From Gammaproteobacteria bacterium (GTDB taxonomy: Bacteria; Pseudomonadota; Gammaproteobacteria; Thiohalomonadales; Thiohalomonadaceae): 38,295 nt of DNA. Below the pieces are notes generated by a model that ran no database searches, was not told the origin of the DNA, and worked only from the letters and a program-made list of their open reading frames with translations. Shown here in pieces: positions 25,701 to 35,073 of this stretch. The first letter of the stretch is position 1. Each line of letters opens with the position of its first letter. Position numbers and translations under genes: made by a program. The stretch spans positions 1 through 38,295 of the forward strand of contig QKED01000103.1 of the NCBI GenBank assembly GCA_003252455.1, written 5' to 3'.

Positions 25701-28700
25701 ATGTCGGCGGCGCTGTCGCCCGCCACCAGCCCGCCGAAGGTGGCGCTGAAGACGGGGTCGGCGGCGCCGTAGACGCGGCTGGCGGCGTTGGCGGTGATAG
25801 TCAAGGGTGCCGGGGTGACGCTCAGGCTGCCGCTCTGGTAGCTGATGGTGTAGTTGGCGTTGACCGCGCCTGCCGGGGTGATGGTGTAGCCGTTGCCCAC
25901 CGGGGAGCCGACCAGGGCGTTGCTGGTGACGCTGAGGCCTGGGAGGTCGGCGGCGCTGTCACCGGCCACCAGGCCGATGTAGCTGGCGCTGAAGGCGGGG
26001 TTCGCCGCGCCGTAGCGGCGCGAGGCGTCGGTGGCGCGGATGGTCAGGGCCGCCGGGTTGATGGTCAGGGTGCCGTTGACGAAGTTCATGTCGTAGTTGG
26101 CGGCACTCGCCCCACCCGGAACGATGGCGTAGGTGCCCACCGAGGAGCCGACCACGGCGCTGGTGGTGAAGCTGACCGGGGTGGTCAGCACGCTGGCGTC
26201 GTCGCCGTTGACGAAGCCGAGGTAGCTGGCGCTGAAGGCAGGATTGGCCTGGCCATAGAGGCGCGCCAGACTGTCCGCCGTCACGGTGAGGATCTGGTTG
26301 CCGATGGTGAGCGTGCCGTCGACGAAGGTGATGCTGTAGTTGGCGTCGACCACCCCGCCCGGGGTGATGGCGAAGCTGCCGCTGGCGCTGCTGTCGCTCG
26401 CCTGATTGGTGAAGCCGAGGCTGGCGGCGTAGTCGCTCGCCAGGTCACCGGCGACCAGCCCGAGGAAGGTGGCGCTGTAGCTGGCCGGGTCGGGCAGCGG
26501 GTCGCCTACCTTGATGGCGGCATTGTCGGCGGTGATGGTCAGCGGTGCCGGGGTGATGGTGAACAGGTCGGTGCCCGGCTGGTAGCTGAAGGTGTAGTTG
26601 GGCGAGGCGGCGCCCGAGGCCGTGATGCTATAGCTGCCTACCGGGGAGGCGGACGTGCTGGCGCTGAGGTAGACCGGCGCCGTGGTCAGGTCGGCCAGGG
26701 CCTCGCCGTTCTTGAAGCCGACGATGGTCCCACTCAGCGCCGGGTCGAGCGCGCCGTAGAGGCGCGTCGCGGCGTTCGGCGTGATGCTCAGCAGCGCCTT
26801 GGTGATGGTGAGGTCACCGGCCACCCCGGCGAAGCCGTAGTCGTAGTCCGATAGGGTCAGGCCGCCCTGAGTGACGGTGATGGCGTCGGTGTAGCTCCCG
26901 GCGCCGCTGCCTGCGTCCAGCGTGGTGGCGAGGCTCGGGCTGCCGGCGTAGACCGCCGCCGCCGTATCACCCGCCACCAGACCGCTGACCTGATAGGTGA
27001 GCGTCGGGTTGGCCTCGCCGTATTCGCGCGAGAGGCTGTCGGCGGTGATGGTGAGCACCGGCGCCAGTTCGTAGAGGAAGCGGTCGCCGCTCTGGGTGAT
27101 GCCGGTGGGGGCGTTCACAGCGTAGTGCTTGTTGTAGACCGGGGTGCCGAGCAGGCCACCGGCCACCAGACGCGTCGGTGTGGCCGAGTAGATCAGGAAG
27201 CGCCCGCTGCCCGCCGCATCGACCGCGTTGGCACCGGCGTTGTTGATGAAGGCGCCACCGCGTGCCGCCAGGGCGATATCCGAGTAGGGCCCGTTCACCA
27301 CCCCGTAGTTATTAATACCCGTGGTGATGCGGGTGCCGCTCGCCAGCGTCAGGTCACCTTGGGTGACGATGTCGATGCGCGCCCCGGCATAGCCGAAGAG
27401 GTTGCCGGTCACGGTCAGGCCACCGGCGCTGTCGACGACCTTAAAATCCCCGCCGATGACCCCGCTGTCGGTCACCCCGCTGAGCACGTCGATCTGGTTG
27501 GCCGGGTTGTCGATGGTCACCGCACCGTTGATCCCCGAATAGCCATAGACGCTGGTGTTGTAGAGCGGATATTCGATCGCCAGGGTGCCGACATTCAGCG
27601 CCCCGGCGATGGCGATGCGGCCCGGGTTGCCGAGGCTGGCGTAGGAGCTGGAGGCGCCGGAGATGGTGCCCGGCTTGATGGTCAGCGTGTCGGCGGTGAT
27701 CGAGGCCGCGGCGTCCACCACCAGCTCGGCGGCCCGTGCGGGGACGATACAGCTGACGATGATCTGGGTGCCCTCCTCCTCCGAGCCGAGGCCGAAGACG
27801 ATGGAGCCATTGGTGCCAGCATCGATGTCGGCGTTGACGTAGATGCTGTTGCCGGAGTTGAAGGTGAGCGTGCTACCGGAACTCCAACTGAGCGGGGCGT
27901 TGACCTCGATGGAGCCGTCGGTCCACACCGTATAGGTGGTCGTATTGACGATATCCGTCAGGGTCGGGCCGGTGTCCGAGGTGTCGAGGATCACGCTGCT
28001 CAGCGCCAGCTGGGCCTCCAGGGTCGCGACCGTGAGGATCGAGGTGGTGGTGCCGTTCTGCTGGCCGTAGCTGACCGGGGTGCTGCTCAGCTGGACCCCG
28101 GCGGAGTCCGGTCCGGTGGCGTTGATCGCCAGGGAGGATGGGTCGAGCAGCAACACGCCGGTCTTGCCGTGCGGCGCCGTGAGGTCGACCAACCCCTGGT
28201 AGTTGAGCACCTGCTTGCCCGACACCTCCGCCAGACCGCCGTCACCGCCCTGCGCCCCCGCACGCCCGTCGATACGGCCCGCGAAGTCGGTCTGCTGGTC
28301 CGACCAGACCACCGCCGTGCCACCGTCGGCCTGCACCGCGGTGGCGGAGACATCGATCACCGCGCCGGCCCCGACCTGCGCATAAGCGGCATTGGCCACT
28401 TCTGGATTGGCGCCATGAAAGTCGCCGCCGACCAGCACCTCGCCACCACTGCCATCGGCATTGCGTGCCGTGATGGTGCCGTCGAGGCGCACCGTACCAC
28501 CCTCGGCGGTGAGCACCACCCGCCCGCCCCGGCGCTCGATGCCGGTGGCACGCACGACCCCGCTCTGATTGACCGCCAGCGCATAGAGATTGCCGTCGGC
28601 GGCGAGCAACTGCGCCTGAGCGGCATCCAGCAGCCCGGCGTTATCGACACCCACTCCCCCCTGGGCATCACGCGGTGCGGCGATCACCCGAATCGCCTCG

Positions 28701-29353
28701 TCACCGAGCGGCGCGTAGACAAACTCGGTGGCTGCGGCCAGTGCCGCCGTCCCTGCGGGCGCCTCGATGCGCCCCTGGTTGACCACCCGCGACGCGACCA
28801 GGACCACGTCGCCCTCACTGGCGCGGATCACACCGAGGTTGACCACGTCGGCATTACTGCCGCCACTGAAGGTGAGCTCGCCCTGGGCCAAAAAGGCCGC
28901 GTTGTCGATGTTGGCCGTCGTCGCAACGAAACCGGCGGCGTCGATACGCGCATCGGCCCCCACCAGCACCCCGTTGGGGTTGACCAGGTAGACCCGTCCA
29001 TTGGCATTCAGACTGCCGAGCAGGCGGGAAGGGTCGGCCCCCGTCACCCGATTGAGCAGCGCCGCCGAGGCACCCAGCTGGATCACCTCGACCCGCTCAC
29101 CCGCCCCGATGGAGAAGTCAGTCCAGTTGACGATCGCCGCCGGTGTGCCCTGGGTGATGATCATCTGCGTGCCGCCGCCCTGTACGGTGGCATTACCGCC
29201 CACCACCTCGGCCCCGCTCGGCAGTGCCCACACCGGCGCAAGGTGGCCCAACGAGACACCGAGCAACGCCCCGCCAACGAGTCGCCCGCTCAGGCCACAG
29301 CCACTCAGGCGCATGGCCGCGACCAGTCGAGAGAGAGAGAAGTGATGTTGCAT
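22754..29353 (-). CDS. TpsA-family filamentous-haemagglutinin-like exoprotein with MBG repeats
   Basis: A 2199-aa secreted protein. Long signal sequence (about 43 residues, ending HLAPVWA), then the TPS secretion domain (about 44-290) with NPNGVLVG-type and NRVTGADPS motifs that guide export through TpsB and seed a beta-helix. Residues ~290-760 continue as beta-helical, hemagglutinin-like sequence. About 768-1830 carry a row of 12-13 MBG-type repeats of 80-90 residues with the core [RY]YG-x-x-(D/N)P-x-(F/L). The last ~350 residues include a helical segment and a Gly/Ala/Val-rich hydrophobic stretch (about 2074-2150), ending NNMLGW. Likely a surface adhesin or matrix protein. The ATG follows a GAGGCGGG ribosome site. 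No toxin domain or immunity gene is recognised. Confidence 0.93.
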   Translation of the reverse strand: MQHHFSLSRLVAAMRLSGCGLSGRLVGGALLGVSLGHLAPVWALPSGAEVVGGNATVQGGGTQMIITQGTPAAIVNWTDFSIGAGERVEVIQLGASAALLNRVTGADPSRLLGSLNANGRVYLVNPNGVLVGADARIDAAGFVATTANIDNAAFLAQGELTFSGGSNADVVNLGVIRASEGDVVLVASRVVNQGRIEAPAGTAALAAATEFVYAPLGDEAIRVIAAPRDAQGGVGVDNAGLLDAAQAQLLAADGNLYALAVNQSGVVRATGIERRGGRVVLTAEGGTVRLDGTITARNADGSGGEVLVGGDFHGANPEVANAAYAQVGAGAVIDVSATAVQADGGTAVVWSDQQTDFAGRIDGRAGAQGGDGGLAEVSGKQVLNYQGLVDLTAPHGKTGVLLLDPSSLAINATGPDSAGVQLSSTPVSYGQQNGTTTSILTVATLEAQLALSSVILDTSDTGPTLTDIVNTTTYTVWTDGSIEVNAPLSWSSGSTLTFNSGNSIYVNADIDAGTNGSIVFGLGSEEEGTQIIVSCIVPARAAELVVDAAASITADTLTIKPGTISGASSSYASLGNPGRIAIAGALNVGTLAIEYPLYNTSVYGYSGINGAVTIDNPANQIDVLSGVTDSGVIGGDFKVVDSAGGLTVTGNLFGYAGARIDIVTQGDLTLASGTRITTGINNYGVVNGPYSDIALAARGGAFINNAGANAVDAAGSGRFLIYSATPTRLVAGGLLGTPVYNKHYAVNAPTGITQSGDRFLYELAPVLTITADSLSREYGEANPTLTYQVSGLVAGDTAAAVYAGSPSLATTLDAGSGAGSYTDAITVTQGGLTLSDYDYGFAGVAGDLTITKALLSITPNAATRLYGALDPALSGTIVGFKNGEALADLTTAPVYLSASTSASPVGSYSITASGAASPNYTFSYQPGTDLFTITPAPLTITADNAAIKVGDPLPDPASYSATFLGLVAGDLASDYAASLGFTNQASDSSASGSFAITPGGVVDANYSITFVDGTLTIGNQILTVTADSLARLYGQANPAFSASYLGFVNGDDASVLTTPVSFTTSAVVGSSVGTYAIVPGGASAANYDMNFVNGTLTINPAALTIRATDASRRYGAANPAFSASYIGLVAGDSAADLPGLSVTSNALVGSPVGNGYTITPAGAVNANYTISYQSGSLSVTPAPLTITANAASRVYGAADPVFSATFGGLVAGDSAADISGLSLTSDALVDSPVGSGYSITPAGANNPNYSYTYVGASYSITPAALRITAIDATRRYGDADPAFSASYSGLVAGDTAADIIGLGFTSAAADADVGSYSLIPGGASNPNYSISYQSGSLTITRRPATITAPDVTYTYGDAVPSVTTSVSGLASFDTRDALGIISLTSDGLATGADAGSYPLTPSSWGSTNYSISYQPGMLTVAPRPATITALDATRLYGDADPSFGVSYDGIFASEFDAALVTIASSAQLDSDIGRYAITPSAYADPNYAVSFVAGTLRIDPAPLQLQVDPSTRVYGDPNPAFSYTLTGLKFNESAASVIRGGSWQTTAQPDSAVGDYVVDFSGAGAVNYALVTSAGTLSITPRPITLSVADVSRLYGYDNPSFTLASSSNLLPELDPVEEVVSLSSTAGRFSYVGNYPITATLLDANYSLTATSGTLTIDPIPVNLVVDDITRYYGEENPFFFPYQVVDTTLPEGVVMEVSFNFGTLVDTNAGSPVGFYQITNRGAVLDTRRFTLNSLQTGVMTVLPRPVTLVPNSLNVTYPFGADPIRSILTSELPFGASVEGALPGDTVASLFPLLTYELFSTTNSTTVVSADYASTYAPPSAEAFSAGFAPLSSAELPTSTLTFAVPKSTSSFVIVGHEPTLIGITLDNYLGQNPNYVVTGVRPGTLTLREQIQLSDSNSELVAMLARPQPTLVVRSQSDYRSNAIYYLQDNAERAEAIISDYLKGLDDPRSDELYQALFGEGEMDPAKIRAWVAGAASDEEKRLLLVAPMKSYLLALQAKDPSTYSGAEQNLVAAVEAEMAEQYRDLGQAVLAAQQAWYAQKGGASSMSDLYDGVEPYGEFIRDGMSDYAVEAFSAGAIAKTAAAGGAVAAAGTGVAIAAATAHAALFPFTKVMTSASSVGGPIGVAVAVVVTVTVIRTIELIEAENEHRDFDAVVDTGNSYHAFGSMNLDSNDQSLQAMIDQLVFSATLNNMLGW
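24040..27060 (-). repeat. tandem MBG-repeat coding region of tpsA
   Basis: About 12-13 diverged units of roughly 245-270 bases, each encoding a strand (LTITA), the core RxYG-(D/A)-(A/P)-(D/N)P-(A/S)-FS, and GLVAGD(S/T)AAD. Units around 25350-26050 are most alike; those near 24100-24600 are most diverged. The similarity at DNA level makes this a likely place for recombination and assembly collapse. Confidence 0.8.
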
Positions 29354-30156
29354 ATCCGACCCGCCTCTGATTGTCCTGGTGCGGTGCTTCCCCGCGGACC
29401 AGACTGGAGAGATGTTTCAGCACCATGGCGCGAAGCGCGCTACACACGGCTGTTCTCCGGGGATTTTACAGGCCGAATAGATACGGAACAGTCCCTTTTT
29501 CGCAAAATCCGCCCCGTTCTCGACACTCGGCATCCTGTCTAGGCGGTCGCTTGACAGGGTTATGAGGGCAAGTAACAACCCCCGGTCAAGCCCAGGGGAC
29601 CGTGACTTCAGTGGATGAGGCCTCGCATGTGGCCACCGATGGCAACCGCGGGTGATGCACTCGGGCAAATAGCCCCCACGAAGGGGGCGATGATGCTGGC
29701 GGCCAAGCTGAACCTCGGTGTGGTGCCCTCGTTCTGTCGGCCGAGGGCGAGCAATGACAACGCGTATGCCAAGTCACGATTTCGCACGGCGAACGACTGC
29801 CCAAATCGACCGGAGGAGCCATTCGCGAGCCAGGGGATGGCGCGCAGTAGTTCACCCCGATGGGCAGCGCCATAGCCACCTAAAATACGTGGCACCCAAC
29901 CCGCGCCACCGGGAAGGCCACGGCGATCCATGCCCGGCGCCACGCGGTCTATCGCGAGGCAACGAGGCATCCAGAGTGTTGAATGGCGAGACAAGGAGTG
30001 GGAGCTTGATAGGTGACGCGACAACTATCTTGAACAACACCGCACCCCTCGGCGGTCGCCACGGCGGTGGTCCAGCGCCAGGGGCGCATCGCCGAGCAGA
30101 GGGCCTTGGCGAGCAAAAATGCACTTGATTGCACGAGGATTTGCACGGGGCAGACC
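29354..30156. other. 803-base gene-poor interval between tpsA and tRNA-Asn
   Basis: Only overlapping, low-quality open frames are seen on both strands; none has a good ribosome site or recognisable motif. A minus-strand frame at 29608-30024 is the longest (138 aa) but its residues resemble nothing I know. The right-hand end near 29354-29560 must hold the tpsA promoter. The remainder may be decayed sequence or an unrecognised RNA. Confidence 0.5.
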
Positions 30157-30188
30157 AAAAAAAAGGGCCTGCATTTCTGCAGGCCCTT
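30157..30188 (-). terminator. rho-independent terminator of tRNA-Asn
   Basis: AAGGGCCTGCA-TTTC-TGCAGGCCCTT, an 11-bp perfect stem with a 4-base loop; on the minus strand a run of T follows. It starts 8 bases after the tRNA 3' end. Confidence 0.9.
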
Positions 30189-30196
30189 GATCTATT

Positions 30197-30272
<76 letters not shown>

Positions 30273-30292
30273 ATATATCGGTTGAGGCGCAC

Positions 30293-30320
30293 ATTATAGC
30301 GGTGAATTCTGACGCGTCAA
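30293..30320 (-). promoter_or_regulatory. sigma-70 promoter of tRNA-Asn
   Basis: Minus strand TTGACG (30320-30315), 16 bases, TATAAT (30298-30293), placed about 20 bases upstream of the tRNA. A near-consensus promoter, as expected for a stable RNA. Confidence 0.85.
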
Positions 30321-30373
30321 GCATCTATTCACAGCGGGTAGTGCTTTTTTCGCGCCGCCCGCAGCGCCCTCAT

Positions 30374-31564
30374 CTATTTAGTGCCGAGCACCGCCTCAAT
30401 GCGGTCGAGGGCCTTGGTCAGGTTGTCCTTGCTGGTGGCGAAGGAGAGACGCATGCAGCCGTCGGCGCCAAAGGCGGAGCCGGGGACCAGGGCGACGCCC
30501 GCCTCGACCAGGAGATACTCGGCGAACTCGACGTCATTACTCACGCCGTCGAAGTTGGCGATCGCCTCGCTCATGTCGGGGAAGGAGTAGAAGGCCCCCT
30601 GGGAGGGGAGCGCGACCACGCCCTTGAGGCGGTTGAGGCGCTCCAGCACGTAGTCGTGGCGCGCGACGAAGGCCTGCAGCATGACGTTGATGCAGCCCTG
30701 GTCGCCGTTGAGCGCGGCCTCGGCGGCCACCTGTGAGATGGAGGTGGGGTTGGAGGTGCTCTGCGATTGCACCTTCTTCATCGCCTTGATCAGCCGCTCC
30801 GGACCACCGCAGTAGCCGATGCGCCAACCCGTCATAGAGTAGGCCTTGGAGACGCCGTTCATCACCACGGTACGCCCATAGAGGTCGGGGCAGGCGTTGA
30901 CGATGTTGCTGAAGGGCTCGTCGGCCCACCAGATGTGCTCGTACATGTCGTCGCTGGCGATGAGTACGTGCGGGTGGGCGCGCAGCACCTCGCCCAGGGC
31001 GAGCAGCTCGGCCTTGGTGTAGATGACACCCGTGGGATTGGAGGGGCTGTTGATCACCACCAGTCGGGTCTTCGCGTTGATCGCCGCGGCGAGCTGCTCG
31101 GGGGTGATCTTGAAGCCCTGGTCGACACCGGCGTGGAGGATCACCGGCACACCACCGGCGAGCAGGGCCATATCGGGGTAGGAGACCCAATAGGGCGCAG
31201 GGATGATCACCTCGTCACCGTCGTTCAAGAGCGCCTGGCAGAGGTTGTAGAAGCTCTGCTTGCCGCCGCAGGAGACGAGGATCTGGTTCGGGGTGTACTC
31301 CAGGGCGTTATCACGCTTGTACTTGGCGATGATCGCGGCCTTCAGTGACGGGGTGCCGTCGACGGCGGTGTACTTGGTGAAGCCACCCTTGATGGCATCG
31401 ACGGCGGCACGTTTGATGTGCTCCGGGGTGTCGAAATCGGGCTCACCGGCACCGAGACCGATAATATCCTTGCCCTCGGCCTTGAGCGCCGCGGCACGCG
31501 CGGTGACGGCTAAGGTGGGGGAAGGCTTGACCGCCTGAACTCGCGCAGAGAGTTGAATTTCCAA
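30374..31564 (-). CDS. aspC: aspartate aminotransferase (class I/II PLP aminotransferase)
   Basis: A 396-aa pyridoxal-phosphate enzyme of the aspartate aminotransferase Ib type, interconverting aspartate and 2-oxoglutarate with oxaloacetate and glutamate. Visible: [16 protein letters not shown] near the N terminus, [22 protein letters not shown] with the cofactor-binding Asn, and the Schiff-base lysine in [16 protein letters not shown], plus a C-terminal substrate Arg in MRLSFATS. The first plausible start is TTG at 31564 (reading [17 protein letters not shown]), which has GAGGAG 8 bases upstream; an in-frame GTG at 31585 is less likely because it would include the ribosome site. It may also act on prephenate or aromatic acids in some relatives. 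Divergent from uvrB. Confidence 0.94.
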   Translation of the reverse strand: MEIQLSARVQAVKPSPTLAVTARAAALKAEGKDIIGLGAGEPDFDTPEHIKRAAVDAIKGGFTKYTAVDGTPSLKAAIIAKYKRDNALEYTPNQILVSCGGKQSFYNLCQALLNDGDEVIIPAPYWVSYPDMALLAGGVPVILHAGVDQGFKITPEQLAAAINAKTRLVVINSPSNPTGVIYTKAELLALGEVLRAHPHVLIASDDMYEHIWWADEPFSNIVNACPDLYGRTVVMNGVSKAYSMTGWRIGYCGGPERLIKAMKKVQSQSTSNPTSISQVAAEAALNGDQGCINVMLQAFVARHDYVLERLNRLKGVVALPSQGAFYSFPDMSEAIANFDGVSNDVEFAEYLLVEAGVALVPGSAFGADGCMRLSFATSKDNLTKALDRIEAVLGTK

Positions 31565-31605
31565 GACCCGGGCTCCTCGACACACAGGGTAAAAACGAAC
31601 AAAGT

Positions 31606-31634
31606 ATTATACGCTTCTCTGTCCCGTTTGCCAT
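31606..31634 (-). promoter_or_regulatory. candidate promoter of the aminotransferase gene
   Basis: Minus strand ATGGCA (31634-31629), 17 bases, TATAAT (31611-31606), about 41 bases upstream of the TTG start. The -10 is perfect; the -35 matches 4 of 6. The overlapping plus-strand TATTAT (31605-31610) could serve uvrB. Confidence 0.4.
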
Positions 31635-31647
31635 CGTACAACTCCTT

Positions 31648-33663
31648 ATGGAACGCCGTTTTAGACTCGACTCGAACTACACCCCCTCCGGCGATCAACC
31701 CGAGGCGATCCGCGCCCTCTGCGAGGGGCTCAACGACGGCGAGGCGGGGCTCACACTGCTCGGAGTGACCGGCTCGGGCAAAACCTTCACCATCGCCAAC
31801 GTGATCCAGGATCTACAGCGTCCGACGCTGATCATGGCGCACAACAAGACCCTCGCCGCACAGCTCTACAGCGAGATGAAGGAGTTCTTCCCGGACAACT
31901 CGGTGGAGTACTTCGTCTCCTACTACGACTACTACCAGCCCGAGGCCTACGTCCCCGCCTCTGACACGTTCATCGAAAAAGATGCCTCGATCAACGAACA
32001 TATCGAACAGATGCGCCTCTCCGCCACCAAGGCGCTGCTAGAGCGGCCCGACACCATCCTGGTCGCCACCGTCTCGGCCATCTACGGCCTCGGCGACCCC
32101 AAGCTCTACCTCGGCATGGTGCTACACCTGCAGAAGGGCGACGAGATCGACCAGCGCTTCCTGTTGCGCCGCCTCGCCGAGCTGCAATACACGCGCAACG
32201 ACGTCGAGCTGCACCGTGGCAGCTACCGGGTACGCGGTGAGGTGATCGACGTCTACCCCGCCGACTCCGAGGTGGAGGCGATCCGCATCGAGCTGTTCGA
32301 TGACGAGGTGGAGCAGCTCTCCTTCTTCGACCCGCTCACCGGCGAGGTGCTGCGCCGCGTGCCACGCCTGACCATCTACCCCAAGACCCACTACGTCACC
32401 CCGCGCGAGACCCTACTCGCGGCCATCGACCACATAAAAGAGGAGCTGAAAGAGCGCCTCGAATACTTCTACGCCGAGAACAAGCTCGTGGAGGCGCAGC
32501 GCCTCAAAGAGCGGACGATGTACGACATCGAGATGATCCAGGAGCTGGGCTACTGCTCCGGCATCGAGAACTACTCGCGCTACCTCTCCGGGCGCCCCGC
32601 CGGGGCCCCGCCGCCGACCCTGTTCGACTACCTGCCCGACGACGCCCTCTTGGTGATCGACGAGGCCCACGTCACCGTGCCGCAGATCGGCGCCATGTAC
32701 CGCGGCGACCGCTCGCGCAAAGAGAACCTGGTCAACTACGGCTTCCGCCTCCCCTCCGCCCTCGACAACCGGCCGATGAAGTTCGAGGAGTTCGAGGAGA
32801 TCTCGCCGCAGACCATCTTCGTCACTGCCACCCCGGCCAAGTACGAGCTGGAGCACTCCGGCGCCATCATCGAGCAGGTGGTGCGCCCCACTGGGCTGGT
32901 CGACCCCGAGGTGGAGATCCGCCCCGCCACCACCCAGGTCGACGACCTGCTCTCCGAGATCCGCATCCGCGCCAACAACAACGAGCGCATCCTGGTCACC
33001 ACCCTGACCAAGCGCATGGCCGAGGACCTCACCGACTATCTAGAAGAGCACGACGTGCGTGTGCGCTACATGCACTCCGACATCGACACCGTCGAGCGCG
33101 TGGAGATCATCCGCGACCTGCGCCTCGGCCACTTCGATGTGCTGGTGGGCATCAACCTGCTGCGCGAAGGTCTCGACATGCCCGAGGTCTCGCTCGTCGC
33201 CATCCTCGACGCCGACAAAGAGGGCTTCCTGCGCTCCGAGACCTCACTCATCCAGACCATCGGCCGTGCCGCGCGCAACCTGCACGGGCGCGCCATCCTC
33301 TACGCCGACCGCATCACCGGCTCCATGCAGCGCGCCATGGACGAGACCGCGCGCCGCCGCCAAAAGCAGATCGAACACAACGCGGCTCACGGTATCACCC
33401 CCAAGGGGATCGAGAAGAGCATCCGTGACATCCTGGAGACCGGCGCCCCCGGTGCGGGCCCCTCACGCGGCAAGGGCGCACAGAAGGTGGCCGAGGCCCC
33501 CGCCGAGTACGCCCACATGACCCCAGCGCAGGTAAAGAAAGAGATCAAGCGGCTGGAGGAGCAGATGTACGCCCACGCGCGCAACCTGGAGTTCGAGGAG
33601 GCGGCCAAGGTGCGCGACGAGTTGCAGCGTCTACAAGAGTCCGTATTCGGACCGCATGGGTAA
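31648..33663 (+). CDS. uvrB: excinuclease ABC subunit B (UvrB)
   Basis: A 671-aa DNA repair helicase-like ATPase that verifies damage handed over by UvrA and recruits UvrC in nucleotide excision repair. Visible: Walker A GVTGSGKT (39-46), the beta-hairpin [17 protein letters not shown] that inserts between strands, DE-box VIDEAHV, SAT-like VTATP, motif [15 protein letters not shown] and QTIGRAARN, and the C-terminal UVR domain [20 protein letters not shown] that binds UvrC. Length matches the family. No LexA box was seen upstream, so SOS control is not evident. Translation ends at TAA at 33661-33663, right before a repeat copy. Confidence 0.98.
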   Translation: MERRFRLDSNYTPSGDQPEAIRALCEGLNDGEAGLTLLGVTGSGKTFTIANVIQDLQRPTLIMAHNKTLAAQLYSEMKEFFPDNSVEYFVSYYDYYQPEAYVPASDTFIEKDASINEHIEQMRLSATKALLERPDTILVATVSAIYGLGDPKLYLGMVLHLQKGDEIDQRFLLRRLAELQYTRNDVELHRGSYRVRGEVIDVYPADSEVEAIRIELFDDEVEQLSFFDPLTGEVLRRVPRLTIYPKTHYVTPRETLLAAIDHIKEELKERLEYFYAENKLVEAQRLKERTMYDIEMIQELGYCSGIENYSRYLSGRPAGAPPPTLFDYLPDDALLVIDEAHVTVPQIGAMYRGDRSRKENLVNYGFRLPSALDNRPMKFEEFEEISPQTIFVTATPAKYELEHSGAIIEQVVRPTGLVDPEVEIRPATTQVDDLLSEIRIRANNNERILVTTLTKRMAEDLTDYLEEHDVRVRYMHSDIDTVERVEIIRDLRLGHFDVLVGINLLREGLDMPEVSLVAILDADKEGFLRSETSLIQTIGRAARNLHGRAILYADRITGSMQRAMDETARRRQKQIEHNAAHGITPKGIEKSIRDILETGAPGAGPSRGKGAQKVAEAPAEYAHMTPAQVKKEIKRLEEQMYAHARNLEFEEAAKVRDELQRLQESVFGPHG

Positions 33664-33696
33664 ATGCGCCACGGAGGCACAGAGGACACGGAGAAG
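33664..33696 (+). repeat. ATGCGCCACGGAGGCACAGAGGACAC-family repeat
   Basis: This copy begins immediately after the uvrB stop. Its reverse complement is nearly the right arm at 10832-10866, including the outer TGCGCCAC. Same family as 19628-19656. Confidence 0.65.
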
Positions 33697-33826
33697 AGCC
33701 CTTGGAGTTGGGCTGTCACAGGCGTCACACCGGCCAACCACCTCCATTGCCGTGCCGCCACGGACTGGCTGGCCCTCCCTCGGCAACATAAAATGCCGTG
33801 AAACCTAGACCATCACTGGGAAGAAG

Positions 33827-34969
33827 ATGCTTACCAACCTCAAGCTGAAGAACGTCGGCCCCGCCCCGGAGACAGAACTAGAGTTCAGTCCCCGTCTCAA
33901 CCTCTTCACGGGAGACAACGGCCTAGGTAAGACCTTTTTGTTGGACGTGGCCTGGTGGGCGTTGACCCGACGCTGGCCACATGAGGTCAACCCCAATCTT
34001 GTCTCCGGCTACACCGCCAAACCGCGGGAGCCTAAGCAGGCTGCCACCATCGACTTCTCTGTGGTCGGTAAGTCGGGTAAGACTAGCCAATACACCGCAG
34101 CCTATATCCCACGAGACGAGGCCTGGGTCGGTAAGGCTGGGCGCCCGACCAATCCAGGGCTGGTGCTCTACGCCCACGCCGATGGCGGCTTCTCGCTCTG
34201 GGACCCGGCACGCAACTATTGGCTCAAGAAGGGCAACATCGACGTACAGGAGCGCATCCCGGCCTTCGTCTTCTCCCCCAAGGAGGTGTGGGAAGGGCTG
34301 GAGGTCGACTCCAACGGCAACTCGACCATCGTCTGTAATGGGCTGCGGCGTGACTGGAGCCGCTGGATCGACCAACAGGGCGAGAACAAGGCCCTGATGG
34401 AGCGTGTTCTGGAGACCCTCTCCCCGCCAGGCGAGACACTACGACCCGGTCCGATGCGCCGCCTCTCTCTCGAAGACGCCCGCGACATCCCCACCTTAGC
34501 GATGCCTTACGACCCAGCGGTGCCCGTACTCCACGCCTCCTCTGGCGTGCGTCGTGTCGTCGCCCTCGCCTACATGTTGGTCTGGGCCTGGAGCGAACAC
34601 CTCCGGGCCGCCGAGCTACTGGGCGAGGAGCCAACCCGCCAGATCGTCATGCTCTTCGACGAGATCGAGAGCCACCTCCACCCCCGTTGGCAGCGCTCTA
34701 TCCTCGCCTCGCTGTTCGAAGTGGCGAAGGCCTTCAATGACCAAGCCAATCTTCAACTGCTTGCGGCGACCCACTCCCCGCTCGTCCTCGCCTCACTCGA
34801 ACCGCTGTTCGATGCCGAGATGGATGCCTGGTTCGACATCGACGTATTAGAGAGAAATGCCCATATAAAGCGCTGCACATTCAACGGCTCTGACGAAATT
34901 TCTAACTGGCTCTCATGTGTGACGAATGTTTATCGCCCTTATGATCAAGTTTTTTCCGAAGCTGGCTGA
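33827..34969 (+). CDS. ABC/OLD-like AAA ATPase (AAA_21-type)
   Basis: A 380-aa SMC/ABC-type ATPase. Walker A GDNGLGKT (about 29-36), an ABC signature-like segment SSGVRRVVALAY, Walker B IVMLFDEIESHLHP and the H-switch ATHSPLV. Such stand-alone ATPases are frequent in defence loci, paired with a nuclease or toxin (OLD/Gabija, Septu PtuA, PARIS AriA). A GGGAAGAAG ribosome site precedes the ATG. The body is GC-rich like the host, but from about 34845 the sequence turns AT-rich and the last ~40 codons share the composition of the FRG gene that follows, so the native C terminus may have been replaced. It probably forms a functional pair with that gene; this is inference. Confidence 0.85.
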   Translation: MLTNLKLKNVGPAPETELEFSPRLNLFTGDNGLGKTFLLDVAWWALTRRWPHEVNPNLVSGYTAKPREPKQAATIDFSVVGKSGKTSQYTAAYIPRDEAWVGKAGRPTNPGLVLYAHADGGFSLWDPARNYWLKKGNIDVQERIPAFVFSPKEVWEGLEVDSNGNSTIVCNGLRRDWSRWIDQQGENKALMERVLETLSPPGETLRPGPMRRLSLEDARDIPTLAMPYDPAVPVLHASSGVRRVVALAYMLVWAWSEHLRAAELLGEEPTRQIVMLFDEIESHLHPRWQRSILASLFEVAKAFNDQANLQLLAATHSPLVLASLEPLFDAEMDAWFDIDVLERNAHIKRCTFNGSDEISNWLSCVTNVYRPYDQVFSEAG

Positions 34970-35073
34970 AAGGAACATTCTCAGCACCGTCGGCATCGTA
35001 GCGAAACCATGACTTTCATCAACAAAATTCGCGTTTTTTTACTGAGGCCGCGAAAAATACAACGGCAATAGCA

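Noticed and set aside
24040-27060. CRISPR array
   Set aside because: The periodicity is ~250 bases and in frame within a protein-coding gene; the repeats are MBG domains.
27125-29542. 805-aa open frame on the plus strand
   Set aside because: It lies antisense to the TPS domain region of tpsA, and its existence follows from the high GC third-position bias of that gene; the translation is rich in Arg/Gly/His with no motif.
29608-30024. 138-aa minus-strand frame
   Set aside because: No ribosome site, no recognised motif, and competing frames on both strands; kept only as part of the gene-poor interval.
31565-31647. LexA (SOS) box upstream of uvrB
   Set aside because: No CTGT-N8-ACAG match was seen in the short aminotransferase-uvrB intergenic region.
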